Part shown: piece by piece, positions 16,435-25,051 of the stretch
Position numbering within the stretch: the stretch's first letter is position 1
How the letters are laid out: each line of letters opens with the position of its first letter
Source of the DNA: G963674835 sp963674835
GTDB taxonomy: Bacteria; Planctomycetota; Planctomycetia; Pirellulales; Thermoguttaceae
DNA: 64,000 nt
Reading direction: 5' to 3'
Assembly (NCBI GenBank): GCA_963674835.2
Contig: CAXXKC010000002.1
Span: 992,001 to 1,056,000 of the forward strand
Notes under the pieces: model-generated
What the model saw: the letters and a program-made list of their open reading frames with translations, nothing else
Database searches by the model: none
Told to the model about the DNA's origin: nothing
Program-made: the position numbers and the translations under genes

Positions 16435-18138
16435 CTAGATGCTCACAAGAATTTCCAGCAACTCCGTGAGCGTTTTTATGTAGCGTGCGGTCGCCTGGTA
16501 CGATTGTTGATAGGCGAGCATCTTCACCGCCTCCTCATCCAGGCTCACACCGCTCGTCGCAAGCCGCTGGCCATAAAGTGTCTCCTGGAAGGCGGTCGCC
16601 CCTTCCGCCGTGGCCTGCGCGATCGTCGACGCCTGCGTCGTCTCGCCCACCATGCGGTCGTACACGTCGGTCAGACTGTCGCCGCGCTGCGAAGCGAGCG
16701 CCTTGTCCGGAAAATCAGCCAGTTCGACCGCATTGGCCGTGTCCACACCGATCCCATTTTTGCTGCCGGCGAACAGCGACGGGTCTTCGCGCACCGCGCT
16801 ATTGACGCCGATGTCCGTAGCGCTCGATCCACTGAAAAACGTGTTGATCCCCAACGCCGCCAGCACCCCGCTGGTGTCATTGGCAAACGCAAATTCCTGG
16901 TCAGCGGCGTCGCTGCTGATGACCAGCTTCCCCGCTCTCGTCACTTCCGCACTGATCCCTTCCACGTCGTCCAACTGCCGAGCGAGGTCTTCCAAATCGG
17001 TCTCGTCCCCAAGACCGTTAAGATCCACCCGTATGTCGGCCGTGTACGTCAGCCCAGCCTCCTGGTTATACACCAACACCTGGAACGATCCGTTCACCGG
17101 CAGAAACTCCAGCCCGGTGCTTGCATCGTCTAGCGGCAGCGTCTTGTCGTCGACGGCAAACTCGCTGGTCACCTCCGTAAAACCCCTGAGCCCCTGGCCG
17201 CTGCTGTAGATCTTGTTGAACTCGTTGATCAGCGTGCGTGCGAAGTCGTTTAGCCTGTCCTGGAACCCTCCCAGGATGTCGTCGCGCGCGGCAAGCAATC
17301 CGTACAACTCCCCTCCCGACGCCCCCAACTCGCTGCTGGTCTCCACGATCTCGATGTGCGACGTCGTCAGCCCTCGGTCGCTCTCCTGCACCACTTCCAC
17401 ATGCCGCGACATCCCCTCATACACCAGGTAGTCGCCGCCGCAGTACACGGCCACTTCGCCGCTCGGCTGCTCCTCCACGCGAATGTCGATCAACTCCGCC
17501 AACTCCTGGAGGGCCGCCAGCCGCTGGTCGCGCAGCCCCACCGCGTCGCTGGCCAATGTGCCGCCCACCTCCGTCTGTGAAATCCGCAGATTCAGCGTCC
17601 GGACCTGCTCAACCAGCCGGTTGATGTCCGAGGCCATGCCCTCCACACGTTCGTTGATGTCGCTCCGCATCTCCAGCACGCGTTCGGCCAATTGCTGGAT
17701 GTCTTGACTCAGCGTATTCCCCTGAAGCACCGCCAGGTTGCGCACCGTCGCGCTCTCCGGCTGATTGAGGATCTCCGAAATGCTGTTGAAGAAGTTGTTC
17801 AACGACGTGCTCAGATCCGTGTCATTCAGCTCCCCGATAGCCGCCTCGAGCTGGACGTAAGTCTCCGCCTGTGTCTCGGCGCTCGCCTGATCGCTGATCG
17901 CCCCCCGTAGCCGCTCCTCCAGAAAGTTGTCGATCTTCTGGATCACCCCCTGCACTTGGACGCCTGTGCCCAGCAGCAAGCCTCCCAGGCTCTGCGTCGG
18001 CGCCGGCGTCAGCACGATCTCCTCGCGAATGTAGCTCGGCGTGCTCGCGTTGGCGATATTCTGACCGACCACTTGCAAGGCGATGCTGTCGGCTTGCAGC
18101 GTGTTGCCCGCCATTCGAATGGAGCTGAACAACGACAT
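16435..18138 (-). CDS. flgK: Hook-associated protein FlgK
   Basis: FlgK (HAP1, 567 aa) forms the first hook-filament junction layer. Typical features: the N-terminal rod/hook motif ALQVVGQNIANASTPSYIREEI, LNNFFNSISEILNQPESATVRNLAV, LRDQRLAALQELAELIDI and ARTLINEFNKIYSSGQGLRGF; the C-terminal helix EEAVKMLAYQQSYQATARYI is diagnostic. The length is normal. It sits between flgN and flgL in the usual order flgN-flgK-flgL. Confidence 0.96.
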   Translation of the reverse strand: MSLFSSIRMAGNTLQADSIALQVVGQNIANASTPSYIREEIVLTPAPTQSLGGLLLGTGVQVQGVIQKIDNFLEERLRGAISDQASAETQAETYVQLEAAIGELNDTDLSTSLNNFFNSISEILNQPESATVRNLAVLQGNTLSQDIQQLAERVLEMRSDINERVEGMASDINRLVEQVRTLNLRISQTEVGGTLASDAVGLRDQRLAALQELAELIDIRVEEQPSGEVAVYCGGDYLVYEGMSRHVEVVQESDRGLTTSHIEIVETSSELGASGGELYGLLAARDDILGGFQDRLNDFARTLINEFNKIYSSGQGLRGFTEVTSEFAVDDKTLPLDDASTGLEFLPVNGSFQVLVYNQEAGLTYTADIRVDLNGLGDETDLEDLARQLDDVEGISAEVTRAGKLVISSDAADQEFAFANDTSGVLAALGINTFFSGSSATDIGVNSAVREDPSLFAGSKNGIGVDTANAVELADFPDKALASQRGDSLTDVYDRMVGETTQASTIAQATAEGATAFQETLYGQRLATSGVSLDEEAVKMLAYQQSYQATARYIKTLTELLEILVSI

Positions 18139-18178
18139 AACAAACGGCCCCGCAGTTTAACAGGCCTTCCCCTCTTGA

Positions 18179-18661
18179 CTAGACCGCGTGATCCACGAGA
18201 ACGCCGCCCTGAGCGGGGGCATCCTTTTCATATGTCGGCCTCATCCGGCCTCCAGTCGCGATAATCTCCACCATCTGGGCTAGGTGCAGGAGGGCCCGCT
18301 GAACCAGCACCCAGTTCGTCAGACTGTGGTGCTGCAACAGCCGGGCACGACTGCTCGACTCCTGAAGCGGCCCCTTCAGTTGCCGTCGCTGCTGGGGCGA
18401 CAACGCCGTTGTCAGCGAGCGGATGCTGCTCGACGGAAGTCCTTCCTCAGCCGCTCGTCGCAGTAGTTCCTGCCGGCGCGCCAGGCAGTCCTGGAGCCGT
18501 TGGATCACCGCTTCCTCCCGCTGGCCCATGGCTGCAAGGCCCTCCAGGTTCGACGCCTTGATCATCTCACGCTTCTGGGTGAGAATCTCCAGCGTCTCGT
18601 CCTGTACGGCCGACAGGTCGGTCAGAAACTTCGCCAGTTCCGACTCCCAAGCAGTTTCCAT
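18179..18661 (-). CDS. flgN: FlgN-type export chaperone for FlgK/FlgL
   Basis: A 160-aa, mostly helical cytoplasmic protein. The ATG at 18661 follows GGAAGGGAAATCG. Heptad-like segments (FLTDLSAVQDETLEILTQKR, EEAVIQRLQDCLARRQELL) and its place directly upstream of flgK match FlgN, which holds FlgK and FlgL until export. Sequence conservation in FlgN is weak, so the call rests largely on size, helical pattern and position. The C-terminal 20 residues look disordered. Confidence 0.78.
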   Translation of the reverse strand: METAWESELAKFLTDLSAVQDETLEILTQKREMIKASNLEGLAAMGQREEAVIQRLQDCLARRQELLRRAAEEGLPSSSIRSLTTALSPQQRRQLKGPLQESSSRARLLQHHSLTNWVLVQRALLHLAQMVEIIATGGRMRPTYEKDAPAQGGVLVDHAV

Positions 18662-18757
18662 CGATTTCCCTTCCCCAGCAGGAACCAATTCCCAACGACT
18701 CCCCAGCAACAAACCCTTCAAACCCCACTTCCCGCTTTCCGCCTTTCCCCGCTTCTC

Positions 18758-19075
18758 TCACCGCCGACTGGCGCTGAACAGGTCATACATCGGCCCCGAG
18801 AATTGCTCGGCACTCGCACCGCTGAGCTTCTCCGCCAGAACCTGATCCAGTTGCTGCTGGAAGATCTTCTCGGCCTGTCCGCCGTTGAAGTACGCCGCGT
18901 TGCCTACCGTCTTTCGCATCGCCTTGAGCATCTCCCCGTAGAACGTTTGCCCCACGAAGTCCTCGAATGCTTCCCGCGTCTTGGGATCTGCTTGGCTGCC
19001 GGCCCTCGGCTGTGCCGATGCCGTTTGCACGTTCGTCGCAAACCGCGACGAGGACGATACCGCGTTAACGTTCAT
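18758..19075 (-). CDS. flgJ: Rod-binding protein (FlgJ N-terminal domain only)
   Basis: A 105-aa protein matching the rod-binding domain that caps the growing flagellar rod: REAFEDFVGQTFYGEMLKAMRKT and GGQAEKIFQQQLDQVLAEKL are typical. The muramidase domain found at the C-terminus of enterobacterial FlgJ is absent, as in many phyla, so another enzyme must open the peptidoglycan. The ATG at 19075 has GGAG nine nt upstream; a GTG at 19099 is possible but overlaps that site. It lies 30 nt after flgI. Confidence 0.9.
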   Translation of the reverse strand: MNVNAVSSSSRFATNVQTASAQPRAGSQADPKTREAFEDFVGQTFYGEMLKAMRKTVGNAAYFNGGQAEKIFQQQLDQVLAEKLSGASAEQFSGPMYDLFSASRR

Positions 19076-19104
19076 CTCATTCGTCTCCGGAGGGGACACA
19101 CCGG

Positions 19105-20172
19105 CTATTGAACGATCAACTGGGCGTTCAATTTTCCGTTCCGCTCTAAACCCTTGATGATGTCGATGATGTCTTTCGTCGGCACCTGCACGGCGTTCAA
19201 TGCCTCGACCAGCGCCTTGAGTTTCGGATTGTCCGGCCGCTCGGTGTTCATAGCCACGAACCGGCTCGCTGGCGCCGGTTCGCCGGTCTCGATCACCACG
19301 TTCTTGTGCGTGACCACCACAGGGCTGATCTCCACGTCGCCGCTGATCACGATGCTCCCCGCCCGCTCGTGGATCACCACCCGTGGACCGGTCGGCACGT
19401 CCAGCAACGGCAGTTCCAGCACCTGCGCCACGAACAGCACCGGGTCCTCCTTGTACTGCGGTGGGATCGTTACCTCGATCGAAACCTGGTTCAAAGCCTT
19501 GGCCAACGGCACGCCCGAACTCTGAAATCCGATCTGCTCGTCGATCTTGGCGGCCACTTCCTGCGCCACCTCAAACCCAGTGTGGTTCGAATCCAGCACC
19601 AACGTGATCTTGCCATCCTTGACGAACGCGTTGAAGAACTCCTCCTCCAGCCGGCAACCGCCAAAAACCCGCCCCGTCATCGGCTGCTCGGCATCCTCAA
19701 TCGTGATCGCTCCCTCCGCCAATGCATAAACTCGCGGATTCTGTGGGTTCGGCCCCAACAGCGGCGTCAGAAACAGCCGCCCGCCCGCCAGGCTCTTGGC
19801 ACCGCCAATCGAGCTGACCACGCAGTCGATCTTGTCGCCCTGACGTGCGCCCGCGCCCGGAACCGTCGCCGTGACCATAACCAGAGCCACATTCTTGGCG
19901 TCCTTCAGTTCGCCAGCGCCACCCTTGCCCACCGGAGCACCCATCAGTTGCATCGTCGTCGCCAGGCTACGGATGGTCGGCAGAAAGCTCGGGCCGTCGC
20001 CCGTCCCCTTCAGCCCCATCACCACGCCCAGGCCGTTCAGCGTGTTCTCTTCCTGCCCTTTCACGCGACAGATGCTCCTCAGCTTGGTCTCCCCCAGAGC
20101 ATTCCCCGCTCCGAGGCAAATCGCTGCTGCCAGCACCGCCACCGCCAAGTCTCGAACCCGATTGCGTCTCAT
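19105..20172 (-). CDS. flgI: Flagellar P-ring protein FlgI
   Basis: FlgI (355 aa) forms the periplasmic P ring around the rod in the peptidoglycan layer. A signal peptide ends near GNALG-ET. Conserved parts are RVKGQEENTLNGLGVVMGLKGTGDG, MVTATVPGAGARQGDKIDCVVSSIG, LEEEFFNAFVKDGKITLVLDS and the C-terminal LKALVEALNAVQVPTKDIIDII. The length is normal. It needs FlgA for assembly, encoded two genes upstream. A P ring implies a diderm envelope with peptidoglycan. Confidence 0.97.
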   Translation of the reverse strand: MRRNRVRDLAVAVLAAAICLGAGNALGETKLRSICRVKGQEENTLNGLGVVMGLKGTGDGPSFLPTIRSLATTMQLMGAPVGKGGAGELKDAKNVALVMVTATVPGAGARQGDKIDCVVSSIGGAKSLAGGRLFLTPLLGPNPQNPRVYALAEGAITIEDAEQPMTGRVFGGCRLEEEFFNAFVKDGKITLVLDSNHTGFEVAQEVAAKIDEQIGFQSSGVPLAKALNQVSIEVTIPPQYKEDPVLFVAQVLELPLLDVPTGPRVVIHERAGSIVISGDVEISPVVVTHKNVVIETGEPAPASRFVAMNTERPDNPKLKALVEALNAVQVPTKDIIDIIKGLERNGKLNAQLIVQ

Positions 20173-20188
20173 GCCTTCACCCCAGAAG

Positions 20189-20878
20189 TCAAAACGGCTG
20201 GTAGTGGTCCAGCCACTTCAGCAGCCAGCCACGCTGGTAACCATCCACCACGTGTCCCTTCTCGCGTTTGAAGATACGCTTGTCCGCGAGGTTCTCGCTC
20301 AACACGGTGTTGTTCGGCAATATGTCCTCGGGCCGCGCCGTGCCCGAGAGCGATATCTCCCAAACCTCCTCGTTCGCCCGAAGCATTTGACGCCCTTCGA
20401 GAACCAGTATCCCGTTCGGGCGGATGTCGACGACCTCGGCTGCCATCCGGAACTTCATCGCCTCGCGCGTTTCCAGTTCCGAGTCGGCCCGGTATTTGTT
20501 GTCCACTTTGCCCGCCATGGTCGGATCGCCGTTCCGCATCGGGGCGGGAACGACCTGCTTCACGCCTTTCAGAACGATCCAGTCTTTCAGCGTCAGTGTC
20601 CCGTCGGCCTTCTTCTTCCGGTCCACGGACCCCTCGCTAATCACCTGCGATTTCTCGTCGACAACCACCGTAATCAGGTCGTGTAGCTTGATTTCCCGCG
20701 GCGGAATCGGCGGCTGATAGGTCCACGACGAGTTCACCAGCGTCAACGGACGCGCCTCGCCCGTTCCACCGCTATAAAGGCTGGAACTCTGCGCCGCCGC
20801 CGTGCCGGCCAGGACCAACGTCAGCAACCCCAGCGCCAGGCCGACAACCGATCCTCGATAGAAACGCCCTAAACTCAT
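20189..20878 (-). CDS. flgH: Flagellar L-ring protein FlgH, no lipobox
   Basis: FlgH (229 aa) forms the outer-membrane L ring. The family core is seen as IPPREIKLHDLITVVVDEKSQ, FRMAAEVVDIRPNGILVLEGR, and WEISLSGTARPEDILPNNTVLSENLADKRI. The N-terminus has a signal sequence (GSVVGLALGLLTLVLAGTAAAQ-SS) but no cysteine at the cleavage site, whereas proteobacterial FlgH is a lipoprotein. The ATG at 20878 is used (GAGGG about 11 nt upstream); longer in-frame starts would hide the signal peptide. The gap to flgI is 16 nt. Confidence 0.95.
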   Translation of the reverse strand: MSLGRFYRGSVVGLALGLLTLVLAGTAAAQSSSLYSGGTGEARPLTLVNSSWTYQPPIPPREIKLHDLITVVVDEKSQVISEGSVDRKKKADGTLTLKDWIVLKGVKQVVPAPMRNGDPTMAGKVDNKYRADSELETREAMKFRMAAEVVDIRPNGILVLEGRQMLRANEEVWEISLSGTARPEDILPNNTVLSENLADKRIFKREKGHVVDGYQRGWLLKWLDHYQPF

Positions 20879-20954
20879 CGCACTTGTACCCTCGCGTTGT
20901 CGACCGTTACCTCTCCACATCCTGGCCCCACGTGCACGCATCCTCGGTACCCGC

Positions 20955-22010
20955 TCAACGCAACTGGGCCGATGCTCCCATCGGCCGTGCCGCCGTCGAT
21001 TCCGCCTGCGCCGATCGTGCAAACACCTCCAGTTCGCGGATCCCGCACACCCTCGCAATGAAGCTCTTCCGGTCTGCCAACGATTCCGCCGACACCAGAT
21101 CGCCCAGGCTGCCCTCCTGGCGCACCCGGGCGACGGTTCGCACATAGATACCCGCCGCGCGTGCGTACACGGTGACGATCTCGCCCCGATGCACCAGCAG
21201 CGGCGCTCGCACGACCCGCTTCATGATGGCTTCCCCTTCACCGACCGACTGCGTCGTCTCGCCGCCAACCACTTCCTCAATCGTGTGAAAGCAATCGCCC
21301 AACACCGTGTCCGGCCCCACCGGCTCCAATCGCACGTCGGCCGCGCCGATCACGCTGCCGCGAGCCAGAGCATGTGCCGTCACGACCACCGACGGCAGCA
21401 TCGCTACAGCGGCCTCTACGGTAAACCGCTCGGCTTTCGCCCCGGATCCGGCCGTCACTTCAAACACCTGTCGCCCTACCCAAGGCGGCGCGCCTCCGCG
21501 TACCGACACATCCCCTAGTGCCTTGGTGACTGCCCGCGCCTGTGCGTCGTCCAGTTGGATCGTCACATCTCGGGTCTCCGACTTGCCGCTCGCCTGCTGC
21601 AAGCAACGGGCCGCCGCATCGCTCACGATCCGCTCCGCTTTCCTCAGCAGCGACGGCGAGAGCGACTCCACGTTTGCCTCCACCCGAATCTCGGCCCCGT
21701 GGATCGCCACCTGGCTGCTCCCCGTCATCCGGTGCTGAGCCAGCGCGAAACCTCGTAGCAGCAACAGGTCCTGCAACTCGCCGACGCGGAGAAACCGCTG
21801 CTGTCCGGGTGGTGGCGACGGAAACAACTCCGCGGCGGCCATCGCCTCGGCCTCCCGCGCATCGGTCGAGTGGATCACCGCCACGTCGCCGAGCGTGACG
21901 ACGCCCTTGCTGGCACGGCACTCCCGCCGCAGTTCGATCTCCGCGGCGCCGGCGACCAACGCGCCGCTGCCAAACACCGCCAGTACCACCCAAACTCGCA
22001 ACGCAGCCAT
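20955..22010 (-). CDS. flgA: P-ring assembly chaperone FlgA
   Basis: FlgA (351 aa) is a periplasmic chaperone for P-ring (FlgI) assembly. There is a signal peptide (MAALRVWVVLAVFGSGALVAGA-A), an extended N-terminal part with RVGELQDLLLLRGF, and the C-terminal SAF-like domain (VVVTAHALARGSVIGAADVRLEPV, then GGETTQSVGEGEAIMKRVVR and LLVHRGEIVTVYARAAGIYV). It is longer than enterobacterial FlgA (about 220 aa) because of the N-terminal half. GGAAAG precedes the ATG. It lies 13 nt after flgG. Confidence 0.93.
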   Translation of the reverse strand: MAALRVWVVLAVFGSGALVAGAAEIELRRECRASKGVVTLGDVAVIHSTDAREAEAMAAAELFPSPPPGQQRFLRVGELQDLLLLRGFALAQHRMTGSSQVAIHGAEIRVEANVESLSPSLLRKAERIVSDAAARCLQQASGKSETRDVTIQLDDAQARAVTKALGDVSVRGGAPPWVGRQVFEVTAGSGAKAERFTVEAAVAMLPSVVVTAHALARGSVIGAADVRLEPVGPDTVLGDCFHTIEEVVGGETTQSVGEGEAIMKRVVRAPLLVHRGEIVTVYARAAGIYVRTVARVRQEGSLGDLVSAESLADRKSFIARVCGIRELEVFARSAQAESTAARPMGASAQLR

Positions 22011-22023
22011 CAGCTTTCCTTTC

Positions 22024-22830
22024 TCACACCCGCCTCAGGTTGGCGATCAACTGCATGATCTCGTCGCCGGCCTGGATCACCTGCGAATTCAGTTCGAATG
22101 CACGTTGCGTCGTGATCAGGTCGATCAACTGGTTCACCGGCTGCACGTTCGACGCTTCCAGCATCGTCTGCTGAAGCACGCCGATTCCGTCCTGCCCCGG
22201 AACGCCCTGAATCGGCGGCCCCGACGCATCGGTCTCCGCACAGAGGTTTTCGCCCAGCTTCAGCAAACCCTCCGGGTTGATGAACGTAGCCAGTTCGATC
22301 GAACCGACCTGCTGCAATTGGGCCGAATCGGGCGTACGCACCGACACCTTGCCTTCGGGGCTGAACACAATGCCCTCTGCGTCGGGCGGAATCACGATCG
22401 GCGGCTCCAGCAGTCGCCCCGTGCTCGCCGAGCCCATCACCAATTCACCGTTGGCATTGATCGAGAACGTGCCCGCCCGCGTATACACGAACTGCCCCGT
22501 CGAAGGTTCGATGAGCTGGAAGAAGCCCTTCCCTTCGATGGCCACATCCAGTTCGCGGCCCGTCTGCTCGAACGGCCCCTGACTATAGTCCGACTGCACC
22601 GACGCCACCCGGCTTCCCAAACCGATGGCGATCCCCGTGGGCGTGTATTGGCCCGATGAGTCCTCGGCGCCGGGCAGCTTCTCGTTGCGATAGAACAAGT
22701 CCTCGAAGTTCGCCCGGCCCGTCTTGAAGGCCGTCGTTTCGACGTTCGCCAGGTTATTGGCGATGACGTCCATCTTCGTCTCCATCGCCTTCATCCCGGT
22801 CGCCGCCGTGTAAAGTGATTGTACGGTCAT
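22024..22830 (-). CDS. flgG: Flagellar distal rod protein FlgG
   Basis: FlgG (268 aa) builds the distal rod. It has the N-terminal flagellar rod motif (SLYTAATGMKAMETKMDVIA, then NNLANVETTAFKTGRANFEDL), the central IEGKGFFQLIEPSTGQFVYTR segment, and the C-terminal LQQTMLEASNVQPVNQLIDL with RAFELNSQVIQAGDEIMQLI. The length is usual. It is separated from flgF by 169 nt that contain one copy of an intergenic palindromic repeat. Confidence 0.97.
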   Translation of the reverse strand: MTVQSLYTAATGMKAMETKMDVIANNLANVETTAFKTGRANFEDLFYRNEKLPGAEDSSGQYTPTGIAIGLGSRVASVQSDYSQGPFEQTGRELDVAIEGKGFFQLIEPSTGQFVYTRAGTFSINANGELVMGSASTGRLLEPPIVIPPDAEGIVFSPEGKVSVRTPDSAQLQQVGSIELATFINPEGLLKLGENLCAETDASGPPIQGVPGQDGIGVLQQTMLEASNVQPVNQLIDLITTQRAFELNSQVIQAGDEIMQLIANLRRV

Positions 22831-22881
22831 CTGTGCTGGATCCGGTTTTCTTGAGTAACCCCCACGCGATTATCGAGGCCT

Positions 22882-22978
22882 GCATTGCCGATGCGCGTCG
22901 AGCGGCAATAGGGCCCCGGATTCCAGCCGTTTCGGCTGGATCCGGAACGAATTACGATCATTGGTTGCGCCGGCATCA
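22882..22978. repeat. Intergenic palindromic repeat, family 1, copy A
   Basis: About 97 bp between flgF and flgG that match 34680-34778. The centre is a hairpin: CCGGATTCCAGCC, loop GTTTC, GGCTGGATCCGG (one bulged T). Outer arms (TTGCCGATGCGC near the left end, GCGCCGGCAT near the right end) are imperfectly inverted. No coding frame is shared convincingly. It resembles REP/MITE-like elements. Confidence 0.8.
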
Positions 22979-22999
22979 GTGGTTTCCGTCTAGCGCTGC

Positions 23000-23752
23000 C
23001 TAGGCCTTCAGCACCCGGCTCACCAGGGCCGACAGCGTTTGGTCTTGCAGCTGCATCATGTTCACGTTCGCCTCGACCGCCCGCGAAGCTTCGATCATGT
23101 CGACCAGTTCCGTCGTCGGCCGCACGTCCGACATCTCCAGGTAACCATTGGTCACGCGGCGTTCTTCCTCGGGCACGGCATCCAAAGGCCCCAGCGATCG
23201 AAACATGTTCTCGCCCTGCTTCGCTAGGTCGCCCAGCGATGCCGGCCGCACCAGCGCCACCTTCTGCGACACACCCCGCTGTTGCACGATTCCCGTTGGC
23301 GTCACCGACCACGGGCCGTTCGCCGGATCGATGATGATCGGCGTATCGTCGGCGCTCATCACCGGATATCCCTCCTGCGTCACCAACTCTCCGGCGCCGG
23401 TCAGCATGAAGTTCCCCGCCCGCGTCAGCAGCCCCTCCCCGTCCTTCTGCACCACGAAGAAAGCGTTGCCTTGAATGGCCATGTCGGTGGGAATCTCCGT
23501 GCGCTTCAGCGGCCCGGGCGAATAGTCGGTCAGCGTCTGCTGAAACAGCACGCCGCCGCTCAGGTCGTTGATCGAGCCCGAGCCCGGCATCGCCGTCCCC
23601 TTTTCGATCGCCTCGCTGTAGTACGCCTGAAATACCGGCACCTCGCGTTTGAAGGCCGGCGTCTCTGCGTTCGCCAGGTTATTCGCGATCACGTCCAGGC
23701 GTTTGGCCTGCGCGTGGGCTCCTTGCGCCGAAAGATACAAACCGTACGGCAT
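23000..23752 (-). CDS. flgF: Flagellar rod protein FlgF
   Basis: A 250-aa FlgF/FlgG-type proximal rod protein. The N-terminal motif KRLDVIANNLANAETPAFKR, the central MAIQGNAFFVVQKDGEGLLTRAGNF and the C-terminal ELVDMIEASRAVEANVNMMQ are all present. In the order flgF-flgG-flgA-flgH-flgI it is the first gene of the run. FlgF and FlgG are close paralogues, so the label depends partly on order and on the N-terminal GLYLSAQGAHAQ. Confidence 0.93.
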   Translation of the reverse strand: MPYGLYLSAQGAHAQAKRLDVIANNLANAETPAFKREVPVFQAYYSEAIEKGTAMPGSGSINDLSGGVLFQQTLTDYSPGPLKRTEIPTDMAIQGNAFFVVQKDGEGLLTRAGNFMLTGAGELVTQEGYPVMSADDTPIIIDPANGPWSVTPTGIVQQRGVSQKVALVRPASLGDLAKQGENMFRSLGPLDAVPEEERRVTNGYLEMSDVRPTTELVDMIEASRAVEANVNMMQLQDQTLSALVSRVLKA

Positions 23753-24104
23753 GAACGCTCTTCATCCAGCCTGAAACGCTCCCCTGCTCGCCGCCGCTCG
23801 ATGCGGTCCATTCGACGCGACCTCCCTAAGCAAGCGTCGTGCCGAATTGCCCTACAAGAACACCTCGCCCGCTTTCGGCTTCGACAACCGCCGCACACGG
23901 AACGACTTACGGCGCAAGAACGGCCCGGTTGCCCGACCAAGCCGCGACGGCACACCGCCGGCCGACACGCGAGAATTGCCGAACCGACGCGCAGAATCGG
24001 CCGATTGCCTCTCGGAGCGCATCCGACGCATGGGTAGCGTATGTTTCGCTTCAGAAACCGCCGAAACACGCCGCCACGAACGTTACAGTCAGCTGCGACT
24101 CGCC
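23753..24104. other. Intergenic region between flgF and hemC
   Basis: These 352 bases lie upstream of flgF and downstream of hemC, both on the minus strand. The flgF promoter should be here, but I found no clear sigma28, sigma54 or sigma70 pair. The hemC-proximal end holds repeat family 2, copy A (24035-24108). No credible small gene. Confidence 0.5.
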
Positions 24105-24108
24105 CTAA
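24035..24108. repeat. Intergenic repeat, family 2, copy A
   Basis: A 74-bp segment that aligns without gaps to 32532-32605; my hand alignment gives 59 identical positions of 74. It shares the core GAAACACG-CGCCACGAACG-TACAGTC (position-specific changes at the hyphens). It runs three bases into the hemC stop codon. Confidence 0.78.
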
Positions 24109-25034
24109 CCACGCCGCGCCGAGCGAATCAGCTCCGCCGCTCCTTCGGCCAGCAGCGCTTCGGCCACGCGCCGCCCCAGATCATCGGCGGCATCCAGATC
24201 GCCCACAAGCGTCGCTTCCAGGCAACGCGTCCCCTCCCCGTCCAACACCCGGCCCGTAAGATGCAGCCGCCCCGTCTCCCATCGCCCCCACGCGGCGATC
24301 GGCGCCAGGCACCCCCCCTCCAATGCGGCCAGCATCGACCGCTCCGCGTCCACCGCCCCGTGCGTCTGCCCGTCGTCCAAGGCCGCCAACACCTCCCGCG
24401 TTCCACGATCCTCCGCCCTCGCTTCCACACCCAGGGCCCCCTGCCCCACCGCCGGCAGACTGATCGACCCCGGCAGCACCTCCGTAATCCGCTCGCCCAG
24501 GCCCAATCGCACCAGTCCCGCCTCGGCCAGAACAATCGCATCGTACTCCCCGTCATCCAGCTTCCGCAGCCGTGTTTCCACGTTCCCCCGAATCTCCCGT
24601 GTTTGCAGGTCCCTGCGCACGTAGCGCAGTTGGGCTCGCCGTCGCAGACTCCCTGTCCCGACCACCGCCCCCTCCGGCAATTCCGCCAACGACCCATACC
24701 GATTGCACACCAGCACGTCCGACACCGAAGCCCGCTTGGGAACGGCCGCCAAACACAGTTCCGGCACTCCTTCCGTGGGCAAATCCTTCAGACTGTGAAC
24801 GGCCACGTCGACCGCCCCGTCCAACAGCGCCCTCTGGATCTCTTTGGTAAACACCCCTTGCGTGCCGATCGATCCGACAGGCTGCTTACGGTCCAGGTCG
24901 CCGCTGGTCGTGATCGGCACCAGCACAACGTCCGCGCCGAGCTCCGTCAGCCGCGAAGCAACCCACTCCGCCTGCCACCGAGCCAACGGGCTGATGCGTG
25001 TCCCGATCCGAAGCTGCCGGCCTGAATTCATCAC
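24105..25034 (-). CDS. hemC: Hydroxymethylbilane synthase (porphobilinogen deaminase)
   Basis: HemC (309 aa) joins four porphobilinogen molecules into hydroxymethylbilane in tetrapyrrole synthesis. Landmarks: RIGTRISPLARWQAEWV, the active-site region AVHSLKDLPT (catalytic Asp in KDLP), GTGSLRRRAQL with the substrate-binding arginines, AVGQGALGVE, and the dipyrromethane-cofactor cysteine in LEGGCLAPI. The length is normal. It starts 17 nt downstream of comF on the same strand; either of two adjacent ATG codons may be used. Confidence 0.97.
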   Translation of the reverse strand: MMNSGRQLRIGTRISPLARWQAEWVASRLTELGADVVLVPITTSGDLDRKQPVGSIGTQGVFTKEIQRALLDGAVDVAVHSLKDLPTEGVPELCLAAVPKRASVSDVLVCNRYGSLAELPEGAVVGTGSLRRRAQLRYVRRDLQTREIRGNVETRLRKLDDGEYDAIVLAEAGLVRLGLGERITEVLPGSISLPAVGQGALGVEARAEDRGTREVLAALDDGQTHGAVDAERSMLAALEGGCLAPIAAWGRWETGRLHLTGRVLDGEGTRCLEATLVGDLDAADDLGRRVAEALLAEGAAELIRSARRG

Positions 25035-25051
25035 TCAATTCCGTGCAAAGG

